DNA of 64,000 nt. It comes from Dactylonectria macrodidyma. Lineage: Eukaryota > Ascomycota > Sordariomycetes > Hypocreales > Nectriaceae. How positions within the stretch are numbered: the stretch's first letter is position 1; each line of letters begins with the position of its first letter. The position numbers and the translations under genes are program-made. The stretch spans positions 620,001 to 684,000 of the forward strand of contig JAGMUV010000026.1 of the NCBI GenBank assembly GCA_020744425.1, written 5' to 3'. The notes under the pieces are model-generated. The model made no database searches. It saw nothing but the letters and a program-made list of their open reading frames with translations, and was not told where the DNA came from. Positions 1 through 12,165 of this stretch are shown in pieces.

Positions 1-172
1 ACGTAGTTGATTATGTTTGATTTGGAAGCAGGAAGCCCGGCTAGCAACTACTTCCTACCTTAGCCAGCCAGCCCTGTATTACTGAGCTTCGAATGTGCGA
101 GAGGAAGAGGCAATTGATATACGGGCCCAGCGGCCGTCAGCCCCACCTAAGACGGCCCGTTAGCACCCAAAG

Positions 173-1231
173 GTGGTGAACGCGCCTATGCACGCACAAG
201 GTCACTTACATCGCTCAGCAAGTCACAGTGTAGCCGAATCCCGAGCCGCCGTCGTCGCCATGCGGAACATCGCCTTGAGGCAATCGCCACACAGAGCCAC
301 GAAAAGGACCGATTCTCTAGCTAACCTGACGCCTCCAGGGCGGACTGCGCCAAGGCTTGCGTCTATGCACGGATCACGATCTCCTGCCACACCTGCTTTA
401 TTCCGTGGCCTGGCGCCCGCACTCCAGGGACCGCCTAGACCTCTGCTGGGGCCATCTACCCCAAGCGCGGTAGAGGGAACTTCCCCTATCCCTCCTACCC
501 TTTGCCTGCCAACAGTAGTTCTGGGCACGCCGATTCCTCAAACGCCAATTCCTCAAGGCACTCTTCCAACGGCTCCTGTTGTGCTAGGCACGCCTATACC
601 ACAGGAATCGTTCCCTACCACTCCTTCATTATTGCCACAGGGTCATCGTCGCGGCCGCTATACACGTCAAAGCGCACATGCTGAAGAGCGACATTTTGAT
701 CAGATAGTTGATCCACCTTTTACAGGGGACCTTAACTTGCCTGCCCTTAGTGAGGAGGATCAGGCCCTTGTGCGGGAGTTCTATACTGCCCTGAATGACG
801 ACAAGATGCATAGTTGCATTCGCTGCGGGGAGCATTGGTTCGATATGAAGAGAAATAGCTTGAAAATCTGCAGCCGCTGCATTAGTCGAGACAGGGAGAG
901 AACCCCTAACGAGCCCTACTTCTTTAGCGCTGCGAATAACCTTGACTTCGGGGAAGTCCCCGGTAATCTACCTGACCTGACAATGGTTGAGGAGATGCTG
1001 ATTGCTAGGGTTCACGTACACGTGAAGGTCCTACAGGTACGTGGCGCTCAATACAAATACTGCGGTCACGTTGTCCACTTCCTTCGCAATGTCAACGCGA
1101 AATGCACGGCGAAAGCAGTCAGAACTGCCAAATTCCAATCAAATCACCGTCAGAGAGGACACAGCAGAGGTATGGACGGACTCACACTCGGCAATAGGCA
1201 TGGTAGCGAATATCACACATGTCTCTCTTAG
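173..1231 (+). pseudogene. Helitron N-terminal protein fragment (DUF6570 region)
   Basis: This is the 5' part of a Helitron replication protein. A low-complexity Pro/Thr-rich leader (about residues 1-165, with repeated TPIPQ words) is followed by a cysteine-rich region, CIRCGEHWFDMKR and CSRC, and then a stretch ending YCGHVVHFLRNV that matches the DUF6570 domain found ahead of Rep in fungal Helitrons. Homology stops near 1098. The remaining residues are unrelated and out of register, and no Rep or helicase domain follows. The fragment therefore ends close to the 3' end of the next gene, on the opposite strand. The first Met is uncertain because the leader is not conserved. It differs in sequence from the second Helitron N-terminus at 30.1-32.3 kb, so the two come from different lineages. 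Confidence 0.7.
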
Positions 1232-2460
1232 CTTTAAGGCACAGGTCTTTCACATCTTCCTGAGACATGCCTAGCATCCTCGTCATGGGGAAGCATGACA
1301 GAGCGGTGAGACCTTGAGAAAGCCCTGTATTAAACCACCTCCCCACCTCTCTCTCGTGGCGATCTTCGGACCAAGGACAGTAACATACCTTGATGACGGC
1401 TTCATCAATGTCCGTGAAGCCAGCCAACGCGAGCTGGCGCCGTGTTTCGTCAGGATCCACCCTCATAGAACGGCCATGTCGATCCAGCGACTTGAGAAGC
1501 TTGGAAGTCCATTCATCGAGAGCGCTGTCGGTTGGAAGAGTACCGTCGTCACAACGTGGAACCCAATCGATTTCGACCTGCTCCATATAGCCTATTCCGG
1601 GTTTCAGATGCCTGCAAGTGAATCAGTCAGGAAAGGCAGGGGAGGTGTGACGGGACAAGAGCACGAACGAGGTCGGGTGCGACTTGGGCAAAATGATTGT
1701 TTACAAGGAGAGAAAGAGATTCGTAAGGAAAACTCTGACTTAAGCTATTTACACAATATAACATGAGACTATTCATAAAGTATGAAAGTCACGTGATCGT
1801 TCCCTCACAGGAGGTAGAAGTGACTCTATGCCCACATAAACATCTTTTGGTACATTTCCCGCCAGCATTGGATACTTCCGAATAGCATCTGTGCCCGAAT
1901 GAAGTCCCAGTCCCGATCTATTGTATCCCACGAATCCTCAATGTCGAATGGTTGAGGAGGGTTCATTGTTGGGGGAATCCTGAACTATATGAGTGAACGA
2001 AGGGCGATATGTGCTACCCATACTTACATTTCAGGCTGGATCATGTTGAAATCGAGTCCCTGTACAATCATATGAGGATATTTTCTGCATCCGGGTTTGT
2101 CAGACTCGAAGGTGAAAACGCTCATTCAAGGAGAGGACGTACTCAGACAACTCAATCGCCCAGATTCCAGTGCCTGTTCCGAGATCAAGGACTCTCAATG
2201 CCTGTTTTACGTCCAATGGTGCCGAGAACAAATTGTTGTCGCGAGCTACAAGGAAGAACTTGTGGAATATGTCCAGACGATTCTTCTCTTCCTTTGTGCG
2301 AGGCGGGGTAAGTCTCATTGCTACTTCATGGGCGCTGATCATCCTTACTTCATCAATGGGGAATATGTACTTTTCTCTCCGAAGATCACCATCTGTCCCG
2401 TACCAACGGTCACAGGAGAGGCGCACGTGGCGCAGCTCTCGCTTATCACGATCGCTATCC
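1182..2460 (-). CDS. LaeA-like SAM-dependent methyltransferase, 5' end unresolved
   Basis: Putative class I methyltransferase of the fungal LaeA-like family, whose members include regulators of secondary metabolism. Exons can be joined across canonical GT-AG introns: 2350-2460 (start unresolved), 2143-2291, 2028-2084, 1836-1979 and 1182-1611. The joined protein has KYIFPIDE, the SAM-binding motif LDLGTGTGIWAIE, the motif-II-like segment GLDFNMIQPEM, FDIEDSWDTIDRDWDFI, then FMHLKPGIGYMEQVEIDW at the 1836/1611 junction, which restores the family motif exactly. Introns are 57, 58, 48 and 224 nt; the last is unusually long. The C-terminus stops at HAYCRV, slightly short of the family, close to where the Helitron fragment ends. 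No ATG is visible in frame upstream of the first exon, so a further 5' exon or a lost start must be assumed. It may be a pseudogene, but the catalytic core is intact. Confidence 0.72.
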
Positions 2461-3380
2461 CGTGAACGTCAGCAAACCTAGGGAAAGAAGGTGACTCTGG
2501 TGTGGTGAGATATACCCGCTCTGAGACATGAAGGGCAATATGCTTGGGCGCGTTGCGGTCAGCAGAGTAACCGAGGGAATTTCATACGAAGCAACAACTC
2601 CCTTTCCTGGATAGAGCGATCCATTGGGACAGAGAAAAAGGCATCTCATCAACGCTTCAATCAGCCATTGCGACCAGACTGAGTCCTGATCTAGTGAGTA
2701 GCCCTTGAAATGTTATCACTCCCCTCTCTGTGACACAATCATTACTTGGCCGAGACAATAATGTCAATGTAAGGATTCTATCCGCGCACATAGAGGAGTC
2801 GAGTGGGTCGCATCAGAGCAAATGAAAGCCGAGAAAAGCTGCCGATCACGTCAATAGTTGAAAGATCCGCGTATCTGCTTTCGACATGACAGTGTAATTT
2901 TATGGGAGCATGAGAACCTGTCAGAATAACAAAGAGAGATGAACTTTCGAAAATTCTTTTTGATCATTTTGCCTATCATAAACTTGACTATTCCATCATA
3001 GCATCCCTCGTGAAAAGCAAAATCATTAAGATCATCCATAGCATCCATAGCATCCAGAGCATCCAGAGCATCCAGAGCTCAAAATGCAGCAACACCAATA
3101 TCCGAATCTCGCATACCACTAAATCAATCTTCGCAAGAAGCAAGATTTCACCCAAATTTCACCGACACATTTCAGATCAACGCCGTGATGTAGCCGCCAC
3201 GTTGTTAGGGTCTAAAAACCAAAGCAGCCCAGCCAGCGCCGACGAGAATGTGAAGTCTCAAAAAAACCCACTAGTCGGTTTCACGACTCCCAGAAATAAA
3301 AAGTGAAGTAGAACCACCAGGGTTGACGCGTAGTAGTGGAAAAAGGAAATTAGATATGGACGTCGGGGGTTCTGTGTACC
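2461..3380. other. Intergenic region
   Basis: No supported gene. Short frames on both strands have no recognisable domain. The region should contain the missing first exon and promoter of the methyltransferase and the 3' flank of the next gene. It also carries a 9-bp tandem repeat. Confidence 0.5.
3035..3079 (+). repeat. 9-bp tandem repeat, five units
   Basis: Five perfect-length units: two ATCCATAGC followed by three ATCCAGAGC. The single-base difference splits the array into two homogeneous blocks. It is intergenic and probably a simple minisatellite. Confidence 0.85.
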
Positions 3381-4509
3381 TCAATCGTCGTGTTTTCCCA
3401 ATGCGACATCATTCTTGAACACGTTTCCGTTTTCAAACATGTTCCAGGAGTAGTCATCTGTGGATTTCTTTGGCTGAGAGGTTGGGTCCCAGCTCATCAG
3501 ATTCAAGCCGTCTTCATAGAGTTCGCTGAAAGCACTGTTGTCCATGTCCATGCCGACAGCGTAGCCATCGGACGGTGCAGTGCCATACATCCACTGCTGG
3601 TCGTACAAGGCAGGATCAACCACCTCGCCGTCTGCTAGCAGCGCGTTTGTCTCGGAGGTCAGGTTAGTGGCAAATGTAGATTCGCCGCAGTTGCAATTGC
3701 AATCAGGGAACGATTTGACAGGCGGTGCCTGTTTGAAAACCGAGACGCCTTGCGGTCGAGGTGTCGCCGGGTACGATCCAAACTCGGTAGCCAGCGATGG
3801 CGGCGTCAGGTCGACTTCGGCCCTTAGTTCAGGAGGCGACGAGTCTACGAGCGAGCGACTCTGCGAGTCAGACACAGCGTCTTGCCCGTAGTTGGTGTTT
3901 TGAGCCGTCGATTCGAAGGCCTCTTTCGGAGAGTACTGGAATCCGCTAGGTTGAGTCGGCGCGGCCGTGAAGATGCTTTGAGTCGACCAGCGGCGCGAGA
4001 GGATCTCGTCGACCTGGGGGAAGGATTGGGCAAATTCACGATCTATCTTGCTCTCGTGCAACTGCTGGTCTTGGCCTGATAGCGACTCAGCCATCGTCGC
4101 GGGGCTGTTGGCGTCTTCGCCCACCTGCTCGCCGGTATTAACCGACGAATGTCGTTGGTATGATCCCCGGAGCTGGTAAGACCGCGGGAACCCATCTTCC
4201 ACCTCCTCGTACATCTCTTCTTTCAGGACAATGTCCCTCGATACGTGGAGGGCCTTGCCGGTCCGCAGTTTGTGGGCCTCGCTGGCCCGACGCGCTGATT
4301 GGAGGCGAGCCTCGATTCCGCGGTCACCTCGCCTTGAGGCGGCGATGAAGGCGCGTTCTTGGTTTTGCTCATGCGATCGTATCGTCTTGTGGAATTGCAT
4401 TAGTTTCAGTGCCGTCAAGTGCCGAGTGGCTTGAGAGACGAGGGCTTTGACATACCTTCTGTGGAGGGTTGTCGTAATCCATGATTGGATCCATCGATCT
4501 GAAAGTCAT
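3381..4509 (-). CDS. Conserved fungal hypothetical protein, two exons
   Basis: No known function. Exon 1 (4456-4509) encodes MTFRSMDPIMDYDNPPQK and exon 2 (3381-4385) the rest, about 352 residues. The 70-nt intron (4386-4455) has a GTATGT donor, a CTAAT branch point and an AAG acceptor. Joining gives a basic, Arg/Gln/Glu-rich helical segment near the N-terminus (RSHEQNQERAFIAASRRG followed by RGIEARLQSARRASEAHK), which is the most conserved-looking part, then a long disordered Ser/Pro/Gln-rich region and an acidic, aromatic C-terminus (NLMSWDP, DDYSWNMF). This basic N-terminal plus acidic C-terminal layout would suit a nuclear or transcription-related protein, but no bZIP or zinc motif is seen. 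Either Met at 4509 or 4494 could be the start. A closely spaced CNCNC motif lies near residue 250. Confidence 0.75.
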
Positions 4510-6024
4510 TGGTGTAGTGCGAAGTCGAGACCACCTGGGTGGGTGATATCTATTCAACAAACTGGGTAGAGTAGCCGTCGTAACTAAACCGAACAAAAGT
4601 AATTCGTAGTGATGTGCGACGATGGTTTATGACTATAAGAAGTAGTGTTGGTCAAGCCAAAGTAAGTGAAGAAGAGAAATGCATAAGCCAGATGTGCAAA
4701 AATGGTGAAGAGGGTAGTAGAACGAGTAGAGCTCGCGTACAACAGAATGGGTGTCAGCGAGTGTAAGGTGTTTTGTACGGGGTGGGACACGCAAGACGAA
4801 GCAAAATGTCAGGTAAGAAAATCATGGTTGATACGCTCCATCTTGCTGCTCAATTGACGAACAATTGACGAATCCGGGCCAATAATTTGGCCTCGGAGGA
4901 GTTCCGTGGGGCAGATGACGCGAATGATCGTTGGGGTTTGTAGCTCGCTTTGGGAAGCTTCAGGGACCAACAAACGCAACATCACTGGGCTCCTGGAGCA
5001 TCGCTTGTGCGCACGGACATGTTCCTTGGTGACTCCCAGGTTTGGGAGGGTGTGGTGGGATGGAGGCCGTCGCAGCAAAGTAAAAGGCTTAGCGTGGCTT
5101 GACTGCATCTCCGATCGGAACCAAAGCCTCGATGGTGGTGCGAGCATTTTGCCAAGCCGTGACGTGGGCCTTGCTCCTTAGTGCTATTTGACTTGGAGCC
5201 TAGTCGCTGCTCCATTCCATGTATCGACGCCTAGGGCTGTCTTGAGTAGTGCTTTCATCGTATTTTAGAGATCTAATCGGAAGAATCGCAGCTCGGTGTC
5301 GAAGCCCGGGTTAGCATCAGTACCGTAATGGAGGAACCAGGTAGAATAGTTATTTGGCTTATCGTGTATTGGTACATGGAGTGGGAACCTTATATTTTTC
5401 ATAGGAGCAATGACGTACCCTACAACGGTCTTGACTGCGTCAGAATCGCGGGGTGTATCTTAAGTGACTAAGGGGTCAATATAGTAGATTATAAAGCACA
5501 ACTAATGATTTTTATTGATCATTGTCTGCCCTCTTCTGTTATTCTCCCTTCTTGCTTAGTTCAGCCGGAAGTGCGTCTTTGTTGGATCCGATACAGTCAA
5601 TCCGATCAGGGTGATAGCGTTCAATACAGGGTGGAGCCAAAAGATCATGATTCTCTTCATCTGGGATGCCTCCCGGCCCCCTCTTTTCTCGAGAGGGGTT
5701 TTATGTCATCTGACCAAGGGTAGATATCTAACAACTGACTTGCACAGGGGTCTAAAGTCATGGGTTGCCCCCTGGCGGGTTTAACGCCCACCCGTTGGTT
5801 GAAAGGCAGTAGTGGGTGGCGGGATAACCTGATTTAAGCCAGGCAATGTGGATCGACACGCTGCCACAGCCAAAAGTTGCTAGGCCGATGCCCAATTTCT
5901 CTTGCAAAGATTTCCCTCTCATCCTCTCTGGTAGTGGTTTTATTTTCCATTATCCTGCCATTTACAAACTCGCTATTTTCAACCTCGCGCAGATCTTATC
6001 AACATAACACGTGATCCGTACGGC
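4510..6024. other. Intergenic region
   Basis: About 1.5 kb without a supported gene. Short frames on both strands show no domain and no splice-joined homology. It is likely the divergent promoter region for the flanking genes. A CACGTG E-box-like site lies at 6008-6013, just ahead of the 6025 start. Confidence 0.5.
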
Positions 6025-7028
6025 ATGGATGACCCATCCTGGGCATGGCCGGCCTGGAAGTTCGACATGAAGAGAGGGGACTTATTACTAAGCTTCACGA
6101 CCAGTATAATACCTATCCATCCCCCATTCAAGACCCTGATGCCTTCTACTACGATATCTTCGAAATCTCCTACAAAGCCAACTCCGCTACCGAATTTCAT
6201 CATTTAGCCAATAATCGCAGGCAACAACGCCTCCGCGAATTGAACGACGCTCTTGAATCTGCGAGTCTGGAGATCATCGCAAACCCAAGTCTTGTCAGTT
6301 CGCATCAGTGGCAACATGCTGTCCAACTCTTTCGTACAAATTCCTTCGACTCCCTTGTTCGCTACTTCGCTTCTTACCTCCCCACCGACCACCTTTGGCA
6401 TCCGTTGTGTCATGCCTCTACTCCTGTCACTAGCAGCACTGAGCTCATGCCCCATTTACCAGACAAGGAGTATGAGCGCACCAGAACGTACGACCCCAGC
6501 GGTACAAGGTGGCGACCCTCTCCGTTATCCTCGATACTCCCGCCTGGCTTATCCGGCACTCCAGCGAGAGACCGGCCTGTTGAGTGGAATGAATCTGTGA
6601 ATACCGTGGCCCCGGCGGTGCTCTTTCCCTCTTCAGAGCCTGCGCGCTTTCCACCTCAAGAATCTAGCTCACATGTCGACCGTGGCGAAGAAATGACGCG
6701 ACCTGGTGATGACACGTCGACGATGCCCGATTCCAAGACTTTAGAGACGGCGGAGTGTGGGAATGAAACTGCATATAATGAGGGAGTACGCCCCAAAGAG
6801 AGTTTACCTGCTAAACAGCTCGCCAAACAGGCCGAGTTTAGAGGCAGCCACTCAGAAAGCCAGATGAGTCGCCACCTTCATTGTCGAAGGACAGCCCAAC
6901 CCATGGCCTTGACATCTTCGGCCACGGCTACACTAGCTTCAGGACCGTCGCAAACCACAATCACTTTAGCCAACTCGATTCGGCCAACCAATGGGGCTCG
7001 GGCGGGGACCAAACGAAAACGTTCTTGA
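6025..7028 (+). CDS. Hypothetical protein, N-terminus possibly frameshifted
   Basis: No recognised domain. The main frame opens at an ATG at 6045 and gives 327 residues. The conserved-looking core is helical (KLHDQYNTYPSPIQDPDAFY, then RRQQRLRELNDALESASLEI and SFDSLVRYFASYLP), followed by a disordered tail ending in the basic KRKRS. An ATG 20 nt upstream (6025) in another frame encodes MDDPSWAWPAWKFDMKRG, an aromatic, well-formed N-terminus that would run directly into the core if the reading frame changed near the GGGG at 6076-6079. I suspect the true protein starts at 6025 and that a one- or two-base indel separates the two parts, but this is inference. Alternatively translation starts at 6045 with an unrelated leader. 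Confidence 0.6.
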
Positions 7029-7789
7029 GAGATAGAAATTCGCACGGAAGCTAAATCGTGTGTTCATTAAGTTGGGGATCACAAGGAGGAGAAAGATTGA
7101 CTAGGTATCGTATGACAACTGGATCTAGATGATTAATTTCATTTCAAACCACGGAATCTCACCAGAACGACACCAGTGGTGATAGCAAGCAGATCGAGAC
7201 GGACAGCAACGACAATGTTGGAACTTGGTAAGGATAACCTCCCCGTGTCATTCATCCCACTTTACTTACAGTTCCATAGTGCGCCTTCTGCCAGCGACTC
7301 TATTAGTGGCAAGATGGATCAGATCACCCATAACAACAAGTCCAAGACCCATCAGAAGTAGCCAAGGTTATGAATACCATTAGTATGTGACAAAAAGCAC
7401 TATCTAGGTCAACATTTCGAAGCGATCTGGACGCTATTACTAAAGGGAAACAGACCCGTTAAGTGCATCACACTGTACAAAATGACGTTTAATGGATAGA
7501 TTGACCTTCTCTTCTATATTCTCCTCCTTTAGATAGGAAACCAAAAGAATTTCTTGTCTAACTCACAAGTGACCTTCTCCCCGGTCATCTGTATGTGATT
7601 CCAATCGTACGTGCGAAATGCTAAGCAGTTCATTCTGGCTTGCAATGCGAGATCTGCGATGTTGCTTACAGCAATCCACCAGTATGGTGACTAGGACGGA
7701 TATGAGGCCAGAAACGGCTATACGTGTGGGTTAAACTGCCATACAGTTTGTAGCGTTTTATGGCGCAGTCATTTAGCGATATGTTCAAC
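7029..7789. other. Intergenic region
   Basis: No supported gene; only short, unconserved frames. Confidence 0.5.
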
Positions 7790-9967
7790 ATCACAAAACA
7801 AATGAAATCAGTCCTGCAAGCGCAACCCATCAAAGAAGAAGCGTTGGAAGCGTTCAAGGATGAGATTTGCCTTGAACGGCTCCACACGACTAACCCAACG
7901 GGCTGACAGGGACGGGTGAAGGATAGCAGCAGCCCAATACACCGGGGTTTGGCCCAGTAGCTCCTTATATCGCTCCAGCTGATTCAGGGCTAGCTGGCAG
8001 CAAAGGCGTAGATATTCCCTCGTATCATTGCGTGGTCTAGCTGATAAGGCAGCTTGACTGTGACCGTGTGATCGCTGTGACGAATACTCAACCTCATAGT
8101 CATCCAAATGGCCCGGCTGCTTGCTAACACGGTGTGGTCGTCGAGGTTCATCAGCGGTAGCAGAGTCAGGGGAACGGTGATCACGTTGATCTCTGAGCCA
8201 GGAATTCAGGCGAAGGAGGGTCAGAAGCTGGAGACTTGGCATGAGACTGAAGGGATGTAAGAGCCGCAGAAGCTGCTGACGATTAACACGGGCTGCCGGC
8301 GGCCGTTGTGACCGAATGTTGAGTCCGAAGGTGGGATATTGCTAGAAGGTCCAGTAGCCCAAGTGACTGTGAGATTGATGACATAGCGCCTTCAGCTTCC
8401 AACGTGGCCTCCTAGAAAGGTTGAAGGAATTCTAGCGTTCTTTTTAGCATTTCCCAATCCCTACTGCTACAAGTATTGCCTTTAAGATCACTATCATATT
8501 CAGCAGTAAACTGGATGATCTGTGGCTTCTTCTTTAACGCAATAGTGATAACTCTATGCCATGAGGACCATCTCGTGATATTATCGATACCTAGTTGCTT
8601 ACCTACAGCATCGTACCACTGATCGTTGTGTAGAGCTGAGCACCGTATATAGATTGCAAGTGCATGTAGCTTTGCTAGCGCTGGAATGCCTTGCCAGCCA
8701 GGAAACCGCTCATCGTTGTTGCTGGCTTGCTGATGCGTAGTTGCGGCTCGCTGTCTCTCGCCTTTATAGATCTTCTCATGGGCTGCTCCTGCCGCTCTTG
8801 CTGCTATTATTCTTGCTGCGTGGTGATGTCCGAATGTGCCGCAATATCCGCTGGATCCAGCTCATGTAATTGCTGAGAACACTCCTCCAGCATAGTTGAA
8901 CCGGGCTCATCGGCAGTAGCTTCGAGTGCGGCTCTAAGAGCTGCTTTTGAGCGAGCAAGAAGGAATGCTTGTAAGGCGAGATTGATAATATGGCCGATGT
9001 AGCGGATTCTGCGGCGTTTGTGATGGTACTCAGTCTATATTGTAATTTAGTATAGGCTACAGCAGCATTAGCGGCCAAGAGTTAAACTTACACCTGATTC
9101 CCCCTCCAAAACCTTTGATAGCTCCTCTAAACAGGTGTCGTTTGATGCCGCATTATCGTCTATATAATATCCGAGGTTTTGAGCAGTAATATTGAACTTC
9201 CGTAGCCTACGGGCGATCAACTCAGCCTGCGTAGCACCAGAATGGCTGTATTTGCACTCTGGCAGTCCCAGTAGTGCTTTCTGAAGCTTGAAGTCCTCAT
9301 CGACCATTGAACGCATACAGCGAGTACGCCATGGCGATGTGGCGATGTCCAGAGATCAGAAGATATGTGTATCTTCGACTGCGTTGTTTGAAGACTCTCG
9401 GCAAGCTGTGAGCTGTATACCGAGTAGTTCGAGTTAATATAGCCCATAGCGATCGTTGATGAGAAGGTCCCCGATGGCTGGGTTACATGCCAGAGCCAGA
9501 TCTCGCAGCTCAGAGTACTCAACTGCCGAAAAGGGCAGTCTGCGCCTTGTTAGAAGCCCCACAAATGCCTCAATGTAGGCTTGCTTATTAAAACAGCTGC
9601 GGAGAGCAGCCTGCGAAGGACGAGAGATGATATGCGAATCGATAGCGTCAGACGAAACACTCGAGGCAAACGCACTAGATGGAGCATCATTTGCAGCCTC
9701 GCTTGCTCGTATAAGGGATCAGTGAGCCGTTTCTGCATGGTGTATAGCGTTGCCAGGCACTCGATTCGACCATGGAGGATTCTGACAATGAAGACAAACG
9801 TAAGCACGATGTCCCTTGGTCTTTCTGCGCTTCGGGCCAAGTTCAACTTGGAGGTGTTTATCGGGATAATCTATATAGGAAAAGGCGTTGAAATGCCATG
9901 AAAGTTTCGATGCAAACGCACCGATAGAAGCGTTGTTAGTCCATGGGACTGATATCTCAGAAGCCAT
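7790..9967 (-). pseudogene. Decayed hAT transposase
   Basis: Fragments of one hAT transposase follow each other in order on the minus strand but in several frames. A BED-type zinc-finger region comes first (9719-9967, YVCLHCQNPPWSN and later H residues). Next is KIHISSDLWTSPHRHGVLAV (around 9330-9390), the first catalytic-Asp block, then LGYYIDDNAASNDTCLEEL (9068-9316), the second catalytic block. YKELLGQTPVYWAAAILHPS (7808-8242) is the block before the C-terminal dimerisation domain. Multiple frameshifts and stops separate them, so the gene is dead. Its sequence differs from the intact hAT at 55.8-58.6 kb. No clear terminal repeats were found. Confidence 0.8.
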
Positions 9968-10087
9968 AGACGCTGATAAACAGTATGTTACTTCATGGCA
10001 TGCGTTAACTGAAGAATTTTCTTTAAGATCGAATCAAGAGCTTGTCAGGTAGAGAGATTGGTGCTGGCATGAAGTGTATTTGGAGTG

Positions 10088-10363
10088 TGTCACATCCAAC
10101 AGACCAAAGGGTCATATATTTGATAAACCGGAAGGAAGGCCTCCCAGTTGTTCAGCCAGGATCTTCAGACCGGCAGCCCGGAAGTCCGGACTTCTCGTCA
10201 GAGGTTGGTATCACCTATGTCTCTCACAAAGCAAGTGCTTTAACACAACGGCCTTGGAGGCCCAATTCATCTTGGGTATAAGAACCCGAACTATTTCCAC
10301 TCATGAGATAGAAAAATCAAGAGCTTCTATCCTAATGATCCAGAGCCATCAGAAATTGTGACA
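10088..10363 (+). repeat. Solo LTR (276 bp)
   Basis: Begins TGTCACATCCAACAGACC and ends AATTGTGACA, so the ends are a 7-bp inverted repeat TGTCACA/TGTGACA with TG..CA. The flanks are GAGTG and GAGCG, a 5-bp target duplication with one mismatch. No internal retrotransposon sequence is attached. The first 13 bases match the start of the 83-bp insertion at 12883. Confidence 0.6.
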
Positions 10364-10554
10364 GAGCGGTGGTAGCTCTCTAAATACCTAATGCTTCGTC
10401 GAGACCTGCAGCCTATACTGAGAGCTGCAACCTACACTGACATGCAGCCTAAGCTAATGAGGCCGGATGTGACTAGTACCTATCATCTCCAACAGAGATT
10501 AGATGTAATTTGAGCTAATCAGGACCCCCTACCTTATATGAATATTCATGAATA

Positions 10555-10795
10555 ACGTACTTCATCAGTGAGTGCAACATATCAGCGAGTGCAACACTTA
10601 TACTGTACAGCTAAAAGTATAAATTTTAAATTTTCTAAAACGGGCTATTTAGTTTTAGGAATTTTAGGAAATAAATTTTAGACACTTAAGTAGAAAAGTC
10701 ATAGGATAGTATTTTCCCTAGATTTATAGTTAATTTATTTCATTTTTAAAAATAAAAATAAGGAAAAAAACAGTGCGAATATGATTTTTCTAAAT
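10555..10795 (+). mobile_element. MITE copy 1, right end lost
   Basis: The left end, TA then ACGTACTTCATCAGTGAGTG, is the same terminal repeat as the MITEs at 19997 and 21240. It is followed by the shared AT-rich body starting ACTTATACTGTACAGC. The copy stops near 10795 and the right terminal repeat is missing, replaced by Copia sequence. Confidence 0.75.
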
Positions 10796-10799
10796 TCTC

Positions 10800-11645
10800 G
10801 GATATCAAGGCTCCAGTAACTACATTGTTGTGGACAACAACAATCGAGTCTTCATCGCCAACAATGTCATCTTCGACGAATCCAGCTTCCACAAGGCACC
10901 AAGAACACCTACTGGATCAAAGAGAACGAGAAGCGAAGGACCTACGTTGTACCCAGAGTCAGAAGTTTCACCCAAGAGAGCAGCTCTGCCACGACACGAT
11001 ACCACCCCACAGGTTGAGGAGATTATGTTGGAGGATGAAGCAGACACCATTCACGTACGAACATTCGAGCGTCGCAATGACTCGACCGGGGTGACAGACC
11101 AGGACGAAGAGCTCCGAGTCTCTCAGAGATCGACCAAAGCAAAACTTCCTTCGAGGTACCTGCTCCTAGGAACCAATACTCTCACTAACCTCGTATGTGC
11201 CCACGTCAATCTTGCGGTTTCCTTGGAAGACGAGGCGGAGCCTCGAACAATAAAAGAAGCCCGAGATTCCTTTCAGTGGGAGAACTGGTTCCAGGGAATG
11301 ACTGCCGAGATGGACTCCATTAAGGAGAACGGAGTCTACACCTTGGCAAAGTTGCCACGGGACCGGAAGGCACTGAGGGGCAAGTGGGTATTCAAACTCA
11401 AGAGGGGAGCTAATGGAGAAATCCTGCGGTTCAAAGCACGCTACGTGGTCCGAGGCTTCGAGCAACAAGAAGGAATCGACTACAACGAGACGTTTGCCTC
11501 AGTCGCCAAGCCTATGACTTACAAGGCAATTTTTGCTATAGCCGCAGCACTTGACCTCGAGCTCGAACAATTAGATGTCAAAACCGCCTTTCTCTACGGG
11601 AATATCGACGAAGAAATCTACGTTGGGCAACCAGAGGTCGCTTAA
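10800..11645 (+). pseudogene. Copia (Ty1-type) pol fragment
   Basis: An open frame from 10830 covers the linker after the integrase domain (VDNNNRVFIANNVIFDES) and the start of reverse transcriptase: WENWFQGMTAEMDSI, GKWVFKLKRGANGEI, KARYVVRGFEQQEGIDYNET and LDVKTAFLYGNIDEEIYV, the last carrying the first RT aspartate block. It stops right after IYVGQPE at 11645, so the palm, RNase H and 3' LTR are missing. The upstream end abuts the truncated MITE. No gag or protease is present. A dead fragment. Confidence 0.88.
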
Positions 11646-12165
11646 CCCGATCCGTTCGCTGTTATGACTGTATTCTGCTGATTCTCAGGTAAGTCGTGGC
11701 TTGCGCTCGGTCGCCAATACACCCCTCCTTCTTTATTTCCCTCCCGTCAGCACCAGTATTCGAAGGCCGTTATTTGCATTTTCCCTGTATCTCACCTGAA
11801 AACTAAGGCTCGTGTCACACGCCAATGCAAAGAAGCGCCTCACAATCACGTTTCCCTTTTCTTTGGTTGGTAGCAGACTGTTGCTGCATTAACAGCTAGT
11901 ATCGAAGGACCTGGCGATCCTTCCCCGATCGGCTTCTTGCAGCATTAGGTGCCGCTGATTGGCGACGCCTTGTCAATATGGACCGGGTGGCTTATGATAC
12001 CGAAGCCTCACCTGACGTGTCGATGCGTCGTCGGGCACGAAGAATAGGAGCTCCATCTCTCGACCAAACTTGGAGTCGCAAAAGTCCCGTCCTGTGCCAG
12101 TCTTATGTCAACACATTCAGCACCTGAACGGCAATAACCTGAGCTTCTAACGTGCAGCTTCGAAT
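11646..12165. other. Intergenic region upstream of the ankyrin pseudogene
   Basis: No gene found. Probably the former promoter of the ankyrin-protein gene. Confidence 0.45.

Noticed and set aside
1..20. ACGTAGT at the window start as a Helitron end
   Set aside because: Seven bases match the Helitron 3' end, but the hairpin would lie outside the window and the following bases differ; too short to support.
3010..3306. A 98-residue frame over the ATCCATAGC repeat
   Set aside because: The apparent HSIQSIQSIQS protein is the tandem repeat translated.
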